DNA of 64,000 bases from Bolinopsis microptera. Taxonomy: Eukaryota; Ctenophora; Tentaculata; Lobata; Bolinopsidae. The position numbers and the translations under genes are program-made. Where the stretch lies: NCBI RefSeq assembly GCF_026151205.1, contig NC_087074.1:16937962-17001961 (forward strand), given 5' to 3'. The notes under the pieces are model-generated. The model searched no databases, had not been told where the DNA came from, and saw only the letters and a list, made by a program, of their open reading frames with translations. Positions 42,701-52,802 of this stretch are shown piece after piece. Position 1 is the stretch's first letter, and every line of letters begins with the position of its first letter.

Positions 42701-43466
42701 GGGTTTTTGAAGGAGCAGGGCTGGCATAACCATAAGTGCAGTCATGGCCACATTTTGAAGGGGGGAGTTATTAACATAATAGTTGATGACTTTAGAAGTC
42801 GCTTTCACATAGGCTTTACCTTGAGCACCAGAAGGAACCTTGAACAGGTTTTTCTTCCACTTGATTATTTCATCATAGGCATTGCCAAATGTCTCTTTAA
42901 TAAAAGGTCCCTTGAGCAAACCCCACGTTGCGGGTGTTGAGTCAGCTGTCTTCACAAAACTTGGGAAGCCAGGGAAAGCCTCTTTACCATAACAAGAGGA
43001 ACAGTACCAATATCCATCACCAACTGCTTGATCGCCCTCTGTAAGGCATGTAACATGGAACCATTTTCCACAAACACCGTCACATCCAACAACATCCCCT
43101 CCACGATCGGCTGTTGTGCTGCATGCTGGGCAAAGGATTACACTATCGTCAGTTTCTTTGTGTATGTTTACATCGTCTTTGGTTTTATTTACATCAGACT
43201 GTTTACATTTATTTACATTTATATATATATCGTTGCATGTTTTACACACCTCTTCTTCTCTTTTCTTCAGTTCAGCACATTTAACATGGTACCACTGTTT
43301 ACATGGCCCAAGACACAAAAATCCTCTAGTTGCTTTGACATTACATGTATGGCACACCTTAGTGACAGATGATGAAGGCGCCACAGTAAAAGATGACATT
43401 GTACGTCTTCCTCAAATTATTTGTTATATAGTAGTGTTGAAAGTATTAAAACTTTTTTAATGTTAT
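39787..43466 (-). mobile_element. Full-length PHD/RT/REL retrotransposon with 12-bp target duplication
   Basis: TTTTAATGTTAT occurs at 39787-39798 and 43455-43466, bracketing a 3656-bp insertion (39799-43454). On the minus strand the element has a leader of about 55 nt, one long ORF (43399-39872), a 3' leader of about 70 nt with AATAAA (39851-39856) and a terminal A tail (39799-39808). The host is the CR1-like LINE, whose coding sequence rejoins exactly when the insert and one repeat copy are removed. An undamaged ORF and a clean duplication suggest a young insertion. Confidence 0.92.
39872..43399 (-). CDS. Retrotransposon polyprotein: two PHD fingers, reverse transcriptase, restriction-like endonuclease
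   Basis: An intact 1175-aa ORF. Two PHD-like zinc fingers open the protein: CHTC...CLGPC...WYHVKC...CKTC (about 16-55) and CPAC...CDGVC...WFHVTC...WYCSSC (about 90-136). The reverse transcriptase lies at about 370-750, with the conserved LVDADNAFNRLNRR (near 495), GTTQGDNCASAFY (near 560) and the catalytic WFADDSGAAG (near 628). A CCHC-like finger CICG...HILIC (near 925) is followed by RHNRLRD, DDGARLDIAARG, FFDIRVLHP and KHEREKERKYGDR, the order expected of a restriction-like (PD-(D/E)XK) endonuclease as in site-targeted early-branching LINEs. It would nick DNA and prime reverse transcription on the element's RNA. PHD fingers usually bind histone H3 tails, which could steer target choice; that role is inference. 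Confidence 0.9.
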   Translation of the reverse strand: MSSFTVAPSSSVTKVCHTCNVKATRGFLCLGPCKQWYHVKCAELKKREEEVCKTCNDIYINVNKCKQSDVNKTKDDVNIHKETDDSVILCPACSTTADRGGDVVGCDGVCGKWFHVTCLTEGDQAVGDGYWYCSSCYGKEAFPGFPSFVKTADSTPATWGLLKGPFIKETFGNAYDEIIKWKKNLFKVPSGAQGKAYVKATSKVINYYVNNSPLQNVAMTALMVMPALLLQKPSKRSKTKDHVRHLEDRLKLWEKGDIKGLIKEGKAIQKRITSSKFTPQHTHKVFSKLMLQGKVSAALRWVTNKAGGLLEPTPETIKLLESKHPDPQPEESFLVSSLLSKVGLEKVDNVIFENIDIEAIQKAAKNTNGSAGPSGLDSDGWQRILCSKSFKTCGAELCESVALLTRKLCTELVDPDPLASFISCRLIPLDKKPGVRPIGIGEVLRRIIGKSVTTLLKPEILAATAPLQASAGLEGGVEAAIHALRTMYEDDDTHGILLVDADNAFNRLNRRVALHNTSVMCPELYKYLVNTYRKAAKLYIPNSKGLFILSQEGTTQGDNCASAFYSCSLMPLMDKLPTEPPDISPVVCENTKPPQKPPEENNKIETPPDTTPDRTPEVNKPSNKAAKHIWFADDSGAAGRLKALKIWWDTLQASGPVYGYFPKPSKTWLIVKEEYQEEAKSLFPDLNITTEGCRYLGSFIGTESGKNKFIQAKCAEWIEEIEGLASIAQHEPHLAYAAFVYGSSRRWSFLMRTTPDIAVNLQPIEDKIRNLLIPNMTGHTIRSNFERSLFSLPAKLGGLAIINPVEIADNEYKNSLMANQQLTDHILKQHTTLNTNREAGKAVKSAISLSNAKRYESLKNQLMNDLPPSISEKIPHACEKGASSWLTGLPYEKYGFVLNKRGFKDAIALRYALPIANIAKKCICGKDNTYNHILICKKGGFVNSRHNRLRDTVASILEKICNEVVVEPTLQPCTGESLRPGTILDDGARLDIAARGLWSPMEMAFFDIRVLHPGAKSNANHNTPAKMYSKHEREKERKYGDRCVQIEKGTCNGLVFSTTGGMGPQATMFLKRVATLLAAKTSQDKSLIMANLRRRLRFELLKTVLIAVRGHRGRYYEKAIPVDELDLNLAHTTNDEDRGDDVDDENNEVDDEAENVEKRFQKSELKRRQVSILIY

Positions 43467-44372
43467 CTGGTAAATCATTAATAAATAACACAAATAGTAA
43501 TGGTCCAAGGACTGATCCCTGGGGAACTCCTGACCATACAATCTTCCACTCTGAAGTTTCACCTTCTACACACACTCTCATAGTTCTATTTGAGATAAAA
43601 TCTGTAATTACATCTAAAACTTTACCAGTTATCCCTAGACTCTCTAGCTTGTTAATCAAGCGAAAATGGGGAACAGAATCGAAAGCTTTACTAAAGTCAA
43701 AATAAAATAAGTCCACAGGAGCACCTTCATCTATTAAATTAAGTATAGTGTCGAAAGTCTCCAAAAGATTTGACAAACAAGATTTTCCTTTGACAAACCC
43801 ATGTTGGTCCTTTGAAATACGGTCTTCTAAAAATTCTAACACATGGGATCTAACAAACTGTTCATAAACTTTACAAAGAATACAAGTAAGAGAAACTGGT
43901 CTATAGTTAAGAGGGTCAGACTTAGAGCCCTTTTTAAAAAGTGCAACTACAGATGCCGACTTCCATACCTCCGGAAGATTTCCAGTATCACTACAGGCAC
44001 TAAATAATTTAGTAAGAGCTGTTACAAAACTAGCATCTCCAGCTAGGGACTTAAGCAGCTTTGGATGATGCCCATATGGGCCAGTGCTTTTAAAAATATT
44101 AAGCTTTAATAGTTCCTTTTTAACCTTATCAAAGGTAATAACAATATCAGATATACTATTAGTATTCTTACTATAACTTCTAGGTAATGGGCCGAGTGGC
44201 TCATTAACAAACACCGAACTAAAGGCACTTGCAAGTACCTCTGCAGACTCCCCTGCACTAGTTGTCCTTGTACCGTCTTCCTTATCTAAACTTGGTACCG
44301 AAGCTTTAACCTTTCTCTTATTCCTCAAATAAGAATAAAATGATTTACAATTGATCTTTAAATTGAAAGCAA
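43467..44372 (-). pseudogene. CR1/jockey-like reverse transcriptase, N-terminal part
   Basis: Carries the fingers and palm start: STGPYGHHPKLLKSLAGD near 44080, YRPVSLTCILCKVYEQFV near 43900, FYFDFSKAFDSVPHFRLINK near 43690, and WSGVPQGSVLGPLLFVLFIN near 43510. Homology stops at LPDNIK, exactly at the target-site duplication of the nested element. The FADD catalytic motif that should follow lies 3.7 kb away at 39786. Confidence 0.88.
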
Positions 44373-45106
44373 CGATCTGGAAGGGTTGACATTAAATTGT
44401 CAATCAAATCAAACAAGTACCACTGCCCATACTCCCTTTATGAGGCCATCAATTCATTTCTTATTTTACTTTACTTTACATTTTAAATACCTTTTTGTTT
44501 AATGCAGCCAAGCTTTGGAACGCTGTTCATAAAAATTTTAAAACTTCAAGCAATTGTCTAGATACTTCCATTAACTTACTAAAATTGAGAACCAAAGCAG
44601 TATCAATACAAGCACAGGCAGCTGACTTAAAAGATACGTGGTCTCCAAACAATTTAAATTACAGTAATCTAATACAACAGAAGAGAAATTCAAACAATAT
44701 ACACATAATATAGCAATGACCCTATATAAAAATTCAATATAAAGATTGCAGCGGCACACACTATCACTATCATGATTGTGATATAGACTGAAAATCTCTC
44801 AAATCGATTTTGGGGTGTTTTTAACCATTTGTTGTAATGTTTTTAAATACTAAATATCTTAATTTGTAAATTTTTTAATTGAAACGAATTAATTAATATT
44901 TGATAATTCATTCGGTAGTTTAGTCTGATATTGATATTGATATTGATTATATTGATATTGTTACTATTGAATGAAGCTAACTCCAGACATAAATAATATT
45001 ACTTCTTTTAACAAAGGGACTTGGAGTATAAATGACCAAATTTGCATTTATTTCTATCAAACCAAGAATTCAGGAGGCAAAGGTGGGTGCGTAAACTTTA
45101 TGGTCT

Positions 45107-45222
45107 GCACTGTCAAAAAGATGCAGTTAGGCCTAACGCCTAATTTAGGCCTAATTTAGGCCTATTGCCAAAGTTAGGCCTAACTCTGCGTAAGGCCTAA
45201 CTGCATCTTGGTGACAGGCACT
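45107..45222. mobile_element. MITE with GCACT target duplication
   Basis: GCACT flanks a 106-bp insert whose ends pair as AAGATGCAGTTAGGCCTAA and TTAGGCCTAACTGCATCTT-like sequence. Comparison with the intact repeat at 21960-21975 confirms the empty site. Confidence 0.8.
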
Positions 45223-45314
45223 CTCCGATCCTGTATCACCCTGGATTCTTTTCGACATATCTTTGTAAAAGGTATATATACTTATATACCTTCTAGTCAA
45301 TCTCTTGCTACTCC

Positions 45315-45599
45315 AAGTCCCCTAAGACCAGACTGGTGTAACATAGCGACTACTCTAACGTCGTCTTAGTTTGCCTCTCTCTTCCACACTCAACCACCAC
45401 TTAAGCGTTCATCTATGACACACCCCACAACACTTACCATCATCCTTGATTACACATCTTGATTCCACCGGCATCCTCCCACAGGACTGCCATACCCCAG
45501 AGGTAGGCAAAGCATCCATATGCTATCCTCTCGTGGGCAAATCTGGCCCAGCCTATCTTTTTTTTTAATTTAAAAATTCAAAACAAAAGTCCCCTAAGA
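45315..45599. mobile_element. 259-bp retroposon-like insert with 13-bp target duplication
   Basis: AAGTCCCCTAAGA occurs at 45315-45327 and 45587-45599. The insert (45328-45586) ends in a T-rich then A-rich tail. Its body, with GGTAGGCAAAGCATCCATAT near 45505, is not seen elsewhere in the window. It is either a SINE or a truncated LINE end. Confidence 0.75.
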
Positions 45600-45739
45600 A
45601 AACAACAATTTCAAGAAAACAGGATAAGATATCTGATCTTAAGTTCGTGCTAGTTATATATAATATGAAATATATTTTTGTCTGCTTTAATTGATACTAA
45701 ATAAAATTGTTGTTTTCTTGAAATTGTTGTTTTATTAGT

Positions 45740-46385
45740 TATGTAATTTGGCAGTGGAGGTCTCAAGATTGGCTATCAAGTTTTACTATTAGATTATAGA
45801 TATGTGAGGGGCACCCAGAATTAAATTGCAGTCTGTTTGGACTGAGCGAGTTCATACTTTCGCACCGTTTTAACTACGAAAATGTAACATGCATGTTTTC
45901 GAATATAATAAGCGGGTTTATACTTTTGCATTTCGACTGCGATAGTGAAGTCCCGGCCGTAGGCATGGGTTACACTAGTATATCATATTGTTGATAGTAT
46001 AGTTCCATGAATATTGTATATTGGAAGCATGAATGGTCTCTTTCCATTACCTTTGTATAATTGTGCTTTGCCAATTGTATGTTGTATTGCAACACTTGAT
46101 TTGATTGAATGTATATATTCTTCAAATAAACTTTTGCAGTTCAGATTAATGACATACTCAATAATGACATCACCATTTAAAATTTAAATGCAAAACACTT
46201 AATACAACGTAATAATAACAACATAGCCAATCAACATGTTGCTCCAAAATCTTTGCACGAACTTTCGAATTATTAGTAACATAATAAAAAACCTAATATG
46301 ATAATTGGCCCCTCAGTTTTAAACAGTTGAACACAAAATTTAAGTTGAGCAAACATTTTAATTTTATGCTTTCAATTTCACTAAT
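45740..46385. other. Gene-free stretch 3' of the SLC17-like gene
   Basis: AT-rich and without coding signal. A minus-strand ATTAAA near 46357 could be the transporter's polyadenylation signal. Confidence 0.4.
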
Positions 46386-46390
46386 AACTG

Positions 46391-49323
46391 TCACACTGTC
46401 TCTTTGCATATTTTCCTGTCTTTGTTCACCCATTCATCAGGACTAAGGATATAAGCCAGCATTATCACTAAGCATCCTGCTGCTGCAAATCCTGCCACAG
46501 TATAGAAGAAATATGACCATTTTTGTCTGTAAACGGAGGCATAGTTTGGATGGTCCCTATCAGTGGTTGTAATAGCTGCCATCAGTAGAGGGCAGATAAA
46601 TCCTGCTGCCTGGCCAACACTATTGAAAATTGACATTCTTACTGCCGAATTTTTGGGGTCCATTTCGTAGTTGATCATGAAAACAGATCCACCAAATAGT
46701 GTTGAAGCCATGATTGATGTTGAAATTAGAATTATGGTCGCACCTATGAATGACAGGTGGTATGAGAGAGCAATAAAGAAAATGATGTATGAAAGCATGG
46801 GAATTAGTGTACACATCATTCTGCACACTAACCATGAGCACAAAGTGTCCAGTATTTGAACCACATATGAGAATGCTATTGTACATAATGCTATGAGCAA
46901 AGTGAGGCTGATATTGAGATATGATATGAGTTGTGGATCTGCTCCAGTGATTTCATTAAGATAGAATGGCATTACACTAAGAATGCCATAGATAACTATA
47001 TTGTAAGCAAGAAGATATATGGAAAATGCTATCAAGTACAATCGGCAAAAGGACAATTTATTTGTAGGACTTGAAGGTTCATGGCTCTCTGATTTTAAAC
47101 TGGGTTTGTTTTCTTTCATGATCATATCCTTTTCCTCTAGTGTCATAAACCTGAAAAGTCTTGAATTAGAAAAGTTCAATTTGATATTTGGAGGAAGTTA
47201 ATGCGTAGTATGGTCACTCTTTAACTAATTTAGATATTTGACGCTGGTAGTAATACCGATGTAAAATGCAGTAACAAAAGTTTCAATTCAAAAATATTAT
47301 CGATTTAAGATAAGATCATGTGATCATTGTCGTCGAAAATCAGATTTTGGTAGCGTTTCACTGGATCAAAGACTTGTAATTCTATAGTGATAAGTACCAA
47401 CCACATACCAGCATTTTTCGGGAGATTCTTGAACAAATAGAAGTGTTAAAACCAAACCAATAGCGTAGCAAATGCCACTGTAATAAAAATAGTACTGCCA
47501 CCCAAAGATGTCTGTAATAAAGCCAGCAAGCACTCCACCAGTCCCACTCCCAATGTAGTTTGTTGCCCCTGTATTAGAGCGTTGAGAGTTAGATTATAAT
47601 CACTTATTATATAATCATCGATATTTTTATCACCTAAGTCAAGAAAATTACGACTATAGGAACTTAGAAGGATTAATTTTTTCAAATTTAACAAAATTAA
47701 TTACCAACTAGAGAGATGAAAATCTTACTCTCTTTCCCTATACCAAATTTAGAGATATAGTGAAAACTGAAGGACATCATGATACCAGCCACCACACCTC
47801 TTATTGCCTGATGAGAATTATTTACTATTTTTAAATTGACTCGTTATTTCATCAGCTATATATATATATACATGATGTTTTCGTCAGACATCATTTACCA
47901 GTAAAGACTAAAGACATTATTATCATCTTAAGTGCTAATACAGATTTTAGAACTGGATCCATATCGTGGTAGTACAGTAATAATACATGATACAGAAAGG
48001 TAGCCATGCCAGGTCGGGACAACTAAATCTAGACACTCTTTTAGCAGATTTAACATCTAGTCTTTAATAAAGCTTTTATATTATTTAAGGCTGTACTCTA
48101 ATATCAAATATGACAATGCATTGTAACCTGAGTAAAAATAACAATTGTCGGAGACAGAGCGGCAAATGTTGGGTAGCAAAACTGAATAGCTCCAGATAAT
48201 ATCAACCAGAATCTGTATGTTCTTGTGAATCCTGGGAGATGGAGAATAACTTTTAATTTTCCAAAATTTCATAATTAATAATTTGTAAATATTTGGCGCA
48301 AGGTTGCCGGCATTCTTTTTGTTCTTGCATTATTGCTCCCTTGGTCACCTTGAATCATAGCCAGGACAAAATTTAGCTTCAGTTGATAGTTATAATTAGT
48401 TGATAGTTATAATTAGTTATAATTAGATTCAATTAATTTATTAAATATCTATAGTTTAGGCCATAGTAGGTTTTTCTACTGTAGAACATAATAAGATTTT
48501 GACTTCTTTAATCGTTCACAGCGTAGCTCGTTCATCAAATTATTTATATTTCATTTTATTCGATTATATAATAAGCTCCAATGTTTTGCAAAAATTAATT
48601 TAAGTTTTAAAGTAAGGTAAGCGTGTGTACTAGTGTAAATTAAAATTATGGCTTACCAGTGAAATATTTTGCAACAAATGTAGTGAAGCACTGTGCAACG
48701 TAACCATAGAAATATGCACCTATCACCATTGCCTGGGTACTTTGGGACCAGCAGAACTGGCCAACATCATCAGGGTCGTCACAATCCTTCTTCACCATGC
48801 CCCCTATCATAGAGATAGATACTCCAAACCTGGGACAGCGGCTCTTATCCTTCAGACATTGTGGTAGTCATGACGACAAATTAACACCCGAATAATTTTA
48901 GCTGAATACTGCACATAGTTGAAGGAACTAAGATCTTTCCTAGAATCCAAAAAGAAAACAGACAATAGAGCCCATCATTGGGAAAGAAATTTAACTGACC
49001 ATCGCAAGCAGGAGAGGCAGCAACATTAGTGACTAGTTAATAAAGTTATTTAAAAGAAGAAAATTGGTCACTGCTACTAATAACAGAAGGAAATAAAGTT
49101 ACAAAGTGGGAGTTTCACAGTAAATAACGAAAACTGTGAAATAAACCGGACTTGAAAAATCTTAGGGGTAGTTTTAGAATAGGACATTGCGATATCACTC
49201 TTTTGGTAAATATTTGTAAAATACTCATTATCTTACGAACCTGGCACACATTTCAGTGTAAGCATTGCAAAGCAGACAGAGGTACGCAATGTAGCGTCTT
49301 CTTGTCCTGAACCAGTCCCACAT
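46391..49323 (-). CDS. SLC17-like major facilitator transporter, 460 aa
   Basis: Six minus-strand exons join perfectly in phase: 49241-49323, 48657-48829, 48128-48231, 47705-47807, 47409-47568 and 46391-47150 (1383 bp, 460 aa). The start MWDWFRTRRRYIAYL follows an in-frame TAG and leads into helix 1. SLC17-type features are the charged extracellular loop, FCWSQSTQAMVIGAYFYGY near 53, helices around GVVAGIMMSFSFHYIS, FGWQYYFYYSG before helix 6, a polar central loop after VQESPEKCWFMTLEEKD, and AVRMSIFNSVGQAAGF in the C-terminal half. The family moves organic anions such as glutamate, sialic acid, urate or phosphate, often into vesicles or across lysosomal membranes; the substrate here cannot be named. 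It is slightly short, with almost no cytosolic N-terminal tail. The first donor, GTTCGT, is weak but forced by phase. Confidence 0.85.
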
Positions 49324-49533
49324 CTACAGTCTGAGTGCGAGATGGAACATTTACCAACAAACAGAATACCTCAAACAAAATGGAAAAACTGACGAGTCGA
49401 GTCTCTGATCCGACCCTAATGTAATTAATTAAAAGATTAAGGTATGAACTTCTGCAGAAATATTAAACCTTCTCAAATAAGGTCCACATTCATATTGATA
49501 ATTTGGGATAAATATAGATATCACCGCAGCCTT

Positions 49534-49672
49534 GAGGGCGGTACTAAATATTGCACGCGCGTGCGCGTGCAATATTTTATATCTCCACGAGGGCTCCAGC
49601 CCGAGGCGGAGATATTTTCGTATAGCACGGAGGGCCCAACGGGCCCGAGTGCTATACGATAGTTCCGCCCTC
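49534..49672. mobile_element. Four-hairpin cruciform element
   Basis: An outer inverted repeat GAGGGCGGTACT/AGTTCCGCCCTC encloses three successive hairpins: AATATTGCACGCGC with its complement (49547-49576), ATATCTCC...GGAGATAT with an inner GGGCT/AGCCC (49580-49615), and TCGTATAGCAC...GTGCTATACGA with an inner GGGCCC pair (49618-49659). Nearly every base is paired. It is most likely a MITE-like element, but the compound fold is unusual. Confidence 0.75.
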
Positions 49673-50020
49673 ATGGCGAGGAATGATATCGTGTATATCC
49701 ATGAGCGGGCGCTTCTCAAGTGTAGTTGTAATGCTACTAATTAGATGATCATTTACTAAGTTTTATAAATGTAAATATATCAACAATGTAATATATCCAC
49801 AAGTGGGCGTTTATCACGAAGCTTCAGTTTCCAACAATCACAGCAAATTAATGTACAAGATTTCAGAAATTTTACGAGAAAATCATGTTGCTTTTAGTTT
49901 AAGATGTAGAACAGGCCAAAATGACTGACTATAGAACGAAAAACCGGCCGCTATCAAACAATGTTTCAGCTCATTGTTTCATGTACATATAATTTTATTG
50001 TAAACGATCAAAATATAGGC

Positions 50021-50246
50021 CCTCTCTCCCTCTCTCCCTCATCTCCTTATCTCCTTCTCACCCTCTCTCACTCTCTCACTCTCTCCCTATCTTCCTTTCT
50101 CCTTCTCCCACTCTCCTTACCTCCCTCTCTCCCTCTATCACTCTCTCTTTATCTCCCTCTCTCCTCATCTCCCTCTCTCCTCCTCTCCCTTTCTCCTCCT
50201 CTCCCTCTCTTTCTCTCCCTCTCTACTTCTCTACCTCTCTCCCTCC
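50021..50246. repeat. CT/CCT-rich low-complexity block
   Basis: Interspersed CTCTCC, CTCACT and CTTCTC units without a fixed period. Confidence 0.9.
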
Positions 50247-50649
50247 CTGGAACCAGAACAAGCACCGCCAGTCGCCACAGAGCAGCTGCTACTACCACGT
50301 GAGTTGTCATTATCAGTTACCAGGGTAACCAGGGTTACCCGGGTAACCAGTTACTAGAGTTTCTGTAGCAGCTACTGAGTGACTGGACAATCAAAAGTAG
50401 TAACCCAGAGAGCTCGAGATCACAGTCTGATCATGGACATTGAATATGAAAGTTAAAGATCAAATTTATAACATCAATTTAAATGGCAGTTTCAAAACAA
50501 AAACAGGGCAAAATATTTTTCGGGAACACAATAGAATAACACGTAAAATGTCGGCCTAAATTTCAAGGTTTATCAACTGAAATAGTGAACTGAAAATGGT
50601 AAACACAAAACAATTATCGATACTGAAAAATATCACCGGGCCGGTTATT

Positions 50650-50716
50650 CAAATTCGTGGAGACTTTATGTCTAAGCCGGTGACACCGGCTTAGACATAT
50701 AGTCTCCACGAATTTG
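50650..50716. repeat. Near-perfect 33-bp-arm palindrome
   Basis: CAAATTCGTGGAGACTTTAT...GCCGGTG is followed at once by its complement with one mismatch. It may be the fused ends of a MITE, or a cruciform-forming site. Confidence 0.8.
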
Positions 50717-51232
50717 GTAACCATAGTAACAGTGTGTCACGTGTTAATTATGAGCCAATCATGGCAACCTGCGTGATATAAGGTGAGCTCAGAGCTAGAG
50801 TTCAGAGTTGATACATTCTTTCCATCCACATATTGCCGTGGGAACTATTAAAGTGTACTGTGTAGTGTGTAAGTGTGGATCAATAACACTGTTCAGTGTT
50901 CAGATTTCATGTCATCTGCTCACGAGATGTATCATCAGCCCTACCGGACACAAAAATATATCGCTACTGGACAAATTTCATGCGGGCTATATTGGCTGTA
51001 TTGTTACTTGTCACGTTAAATGTCGTCTGCTCGCGTGCTGTATGTTAAGCGGGCTGGACGCGCACTGTGTCTTGTAACATCGGGCTGCGAGTGCTCAGAT
51101 GACAAAATATAGCCCGCTGGTGGATATATGTCATGATGGCTCTTTCCAAGGTTCTTATCAACAAAGTGTTTACTCACAGCGAGAACCCATTTAACCCTGT
51201 GTTGAAATAATGTTGGGCTACACGTCTAGTGG

Positions 51233-51383
51233 CCGTATCGTGGCCGTATAGTGACCGTATAGTGACCGTATAGTGGCCGTATAGTGGCCGTATAGTGGCC
51301 GTATCGTGGCCGTATAGTTGCCGTATAGTGGCCGTATAGTGACCGTATAGTGGCCGTATAGTGGCAGTATAGTGGCCGTATCG
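51233..51383. repeat. 11-bp minisatellite
   Basis: About 14 copies of GTGGCCGTATA with A/G/C variants. Confidence 0.95.
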
Positions 51384-51680
51384 TGCTCAAACCTAATCTC
51401 CATCTTTCCCCAAATTCTTTATACAATTCTTTATACGACGAATCATATTTAATTTTATGCTCCATAATGAACACGGATCTTTTTGGGCCACCCTGTATAA
51501 TTGACCGAAATTTCACAGTTTTGACTGAATTTTTGACCAGTGACCATGTTATATACTCGTTTTAGCAGTTTTAGTACTATACATTAATCAGTATTTTAGC
51601 GTAGTATTTTAAGGCATTTATTAGTGTACAACATTTAGTACAGCAGGGTAGTGCAGAGAATTCAGTTTAACACCTCTGTT

Positions 51681-51912
51681 TTGGGGAGCAGAGAGTTCAT
51701 TTTAACATCTCTGTTTTGATTATCAGAGGGTGCATTTTAGAACCTCTGTTCTGGTTACAAAGAGGATAGTCTAGGAATTGCTTAGAGCAGAGAGTTTTGG
51801 GGAGCAGAGAGTTCATTTTAACATCTCTGTTTTGATTATCAGAGGGTGCATTTTAACACCTCTGTTTTAGTTACGAGGAGGATAGTTTGGGATTTGTTTA
51901 GAGATTGCTAAA
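51681..51912. repeat. 116-bp tandem duplication
   Basis: TTGGGGAGCAGAGAGTTCAT starts at 51681 and again at 51797, and the following 110 bp are repeated with few changes. Each unit also holds three internal AACACCTCTGTTTT-like subrepeats. Confidence 0.85.
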
Positions 51913-51914
51913 AC

Positions 51915-52800
51915 GAGTGGGAGATTGTTTATACTGTCTGGGGATATTTAAGAGTGGGCCTGTTGGATGGCAGGACACTTTTTGGTTTGAATACAGCAGA
52001 CGTTTACAGTTAATGTTTACAGTTAAAGACCTAGGATATTTGAATTATTGAGATATTATATTGAGGAACACTGAGATATTGTAATTACAATTCTTAACGG
52101 TTTATTCAATTTGAAGTACTTTCCCTTGTCACCTTCCTTAACCAAATTGTAAGGAAAAGAGCCTTTTATCAACCAATCATTGAGCTCAGGTTGAGTGGCA
52201 CGAGTCACCATTGAGGTACTGGAAGCTGAATATCCGGAGAAACTTTGATGAAAGGAAAAGTTTGAAAATGTACTACCGGTAGGACATTTTCAGATATTAT
52301 CAGCTTTCCGTGACCCAATTTCACTGTTTAGACTGAATTTTTATTGAATGACCAATAAATGATGCATCAGGATATTTTAGTATTCAAACCCTCTCAAAAT
52401 TTATCATTTTTATTATATTATATTTTGTTGTAATTATTAGTATAGCTGTTGCACTTGATAGCAGTACATATACAATTTGTACATTGTAGATGAAGCGCAA
52501 TCTAATCTTGCCTCTAGGATATGAGTATAACACACTATAGCAATGGTATCGAACTGATTATTATTAGTTCTATAATCTATACTATACCATTAGAGCATTA
52601 GACTTCATTGTTGCTATTATGATGGCAGATTGTTTAGAAAACCTAACTTCAATTTGTGAGGTGAAATGTGCTAAATATCCTGTTAAAAACTTCATACTGA
52701 ATAATATGATAAATTCAACTCAATTAATCAATATTTACTGAATTAAATTGATTGATAGTAACTCACTGTCTCCATTCATGAGGATGTTGACTGCCGAAGG
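51915..52800. other. Gene-free stretch upstream of the zinc-finger gene
   Basis: No exon was identified; it is expected to contain the promoter and 5' untranslated region of the first zinc-finger gene. TATTTAAGAGTGGG near 51945 is only weakly TATA-like. Confidence 0.35.
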
Positions 52801-52802
52801 AT

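Larger units (their letters stand above)
38832..44372 (-). mobile_element. CR1/jockey-like LINE, 5'-truncated and split
   Basis: Minus-strand coding similarity covers 44372-43467 and, after an inserted element, 39786-38835. The copy begins inside the linker before the reverse transcriptase (KINCKSFYSYLRNKRK at 44350-44310), so the endonuclease half is missing. Its flanks resemble the GC-rich small repeats (GGAAGGGTTGACATT just right of 44372). Confidence 0.85.
44915..45735. mobile_element. Family E, copy 2, carrying two further insertions
   Basis: Parallel to 21763-22170 but longer because it contains a 106-bp MITE (45112-45217) and a 259-bp insert (45328-45586). Shared blocks and the AAATTGTTGTTTT tail are well preserved. 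The class remains unknown; only a short 61-62-codon frame at its left part is shared by both copies. Confidence 0.75.

Noticed and set aside
40137-43460. Plus-strand frames such as 42009-42527
   Set aside because: Antisense shadows of the intact retrotransposon ORF, with no domain content.
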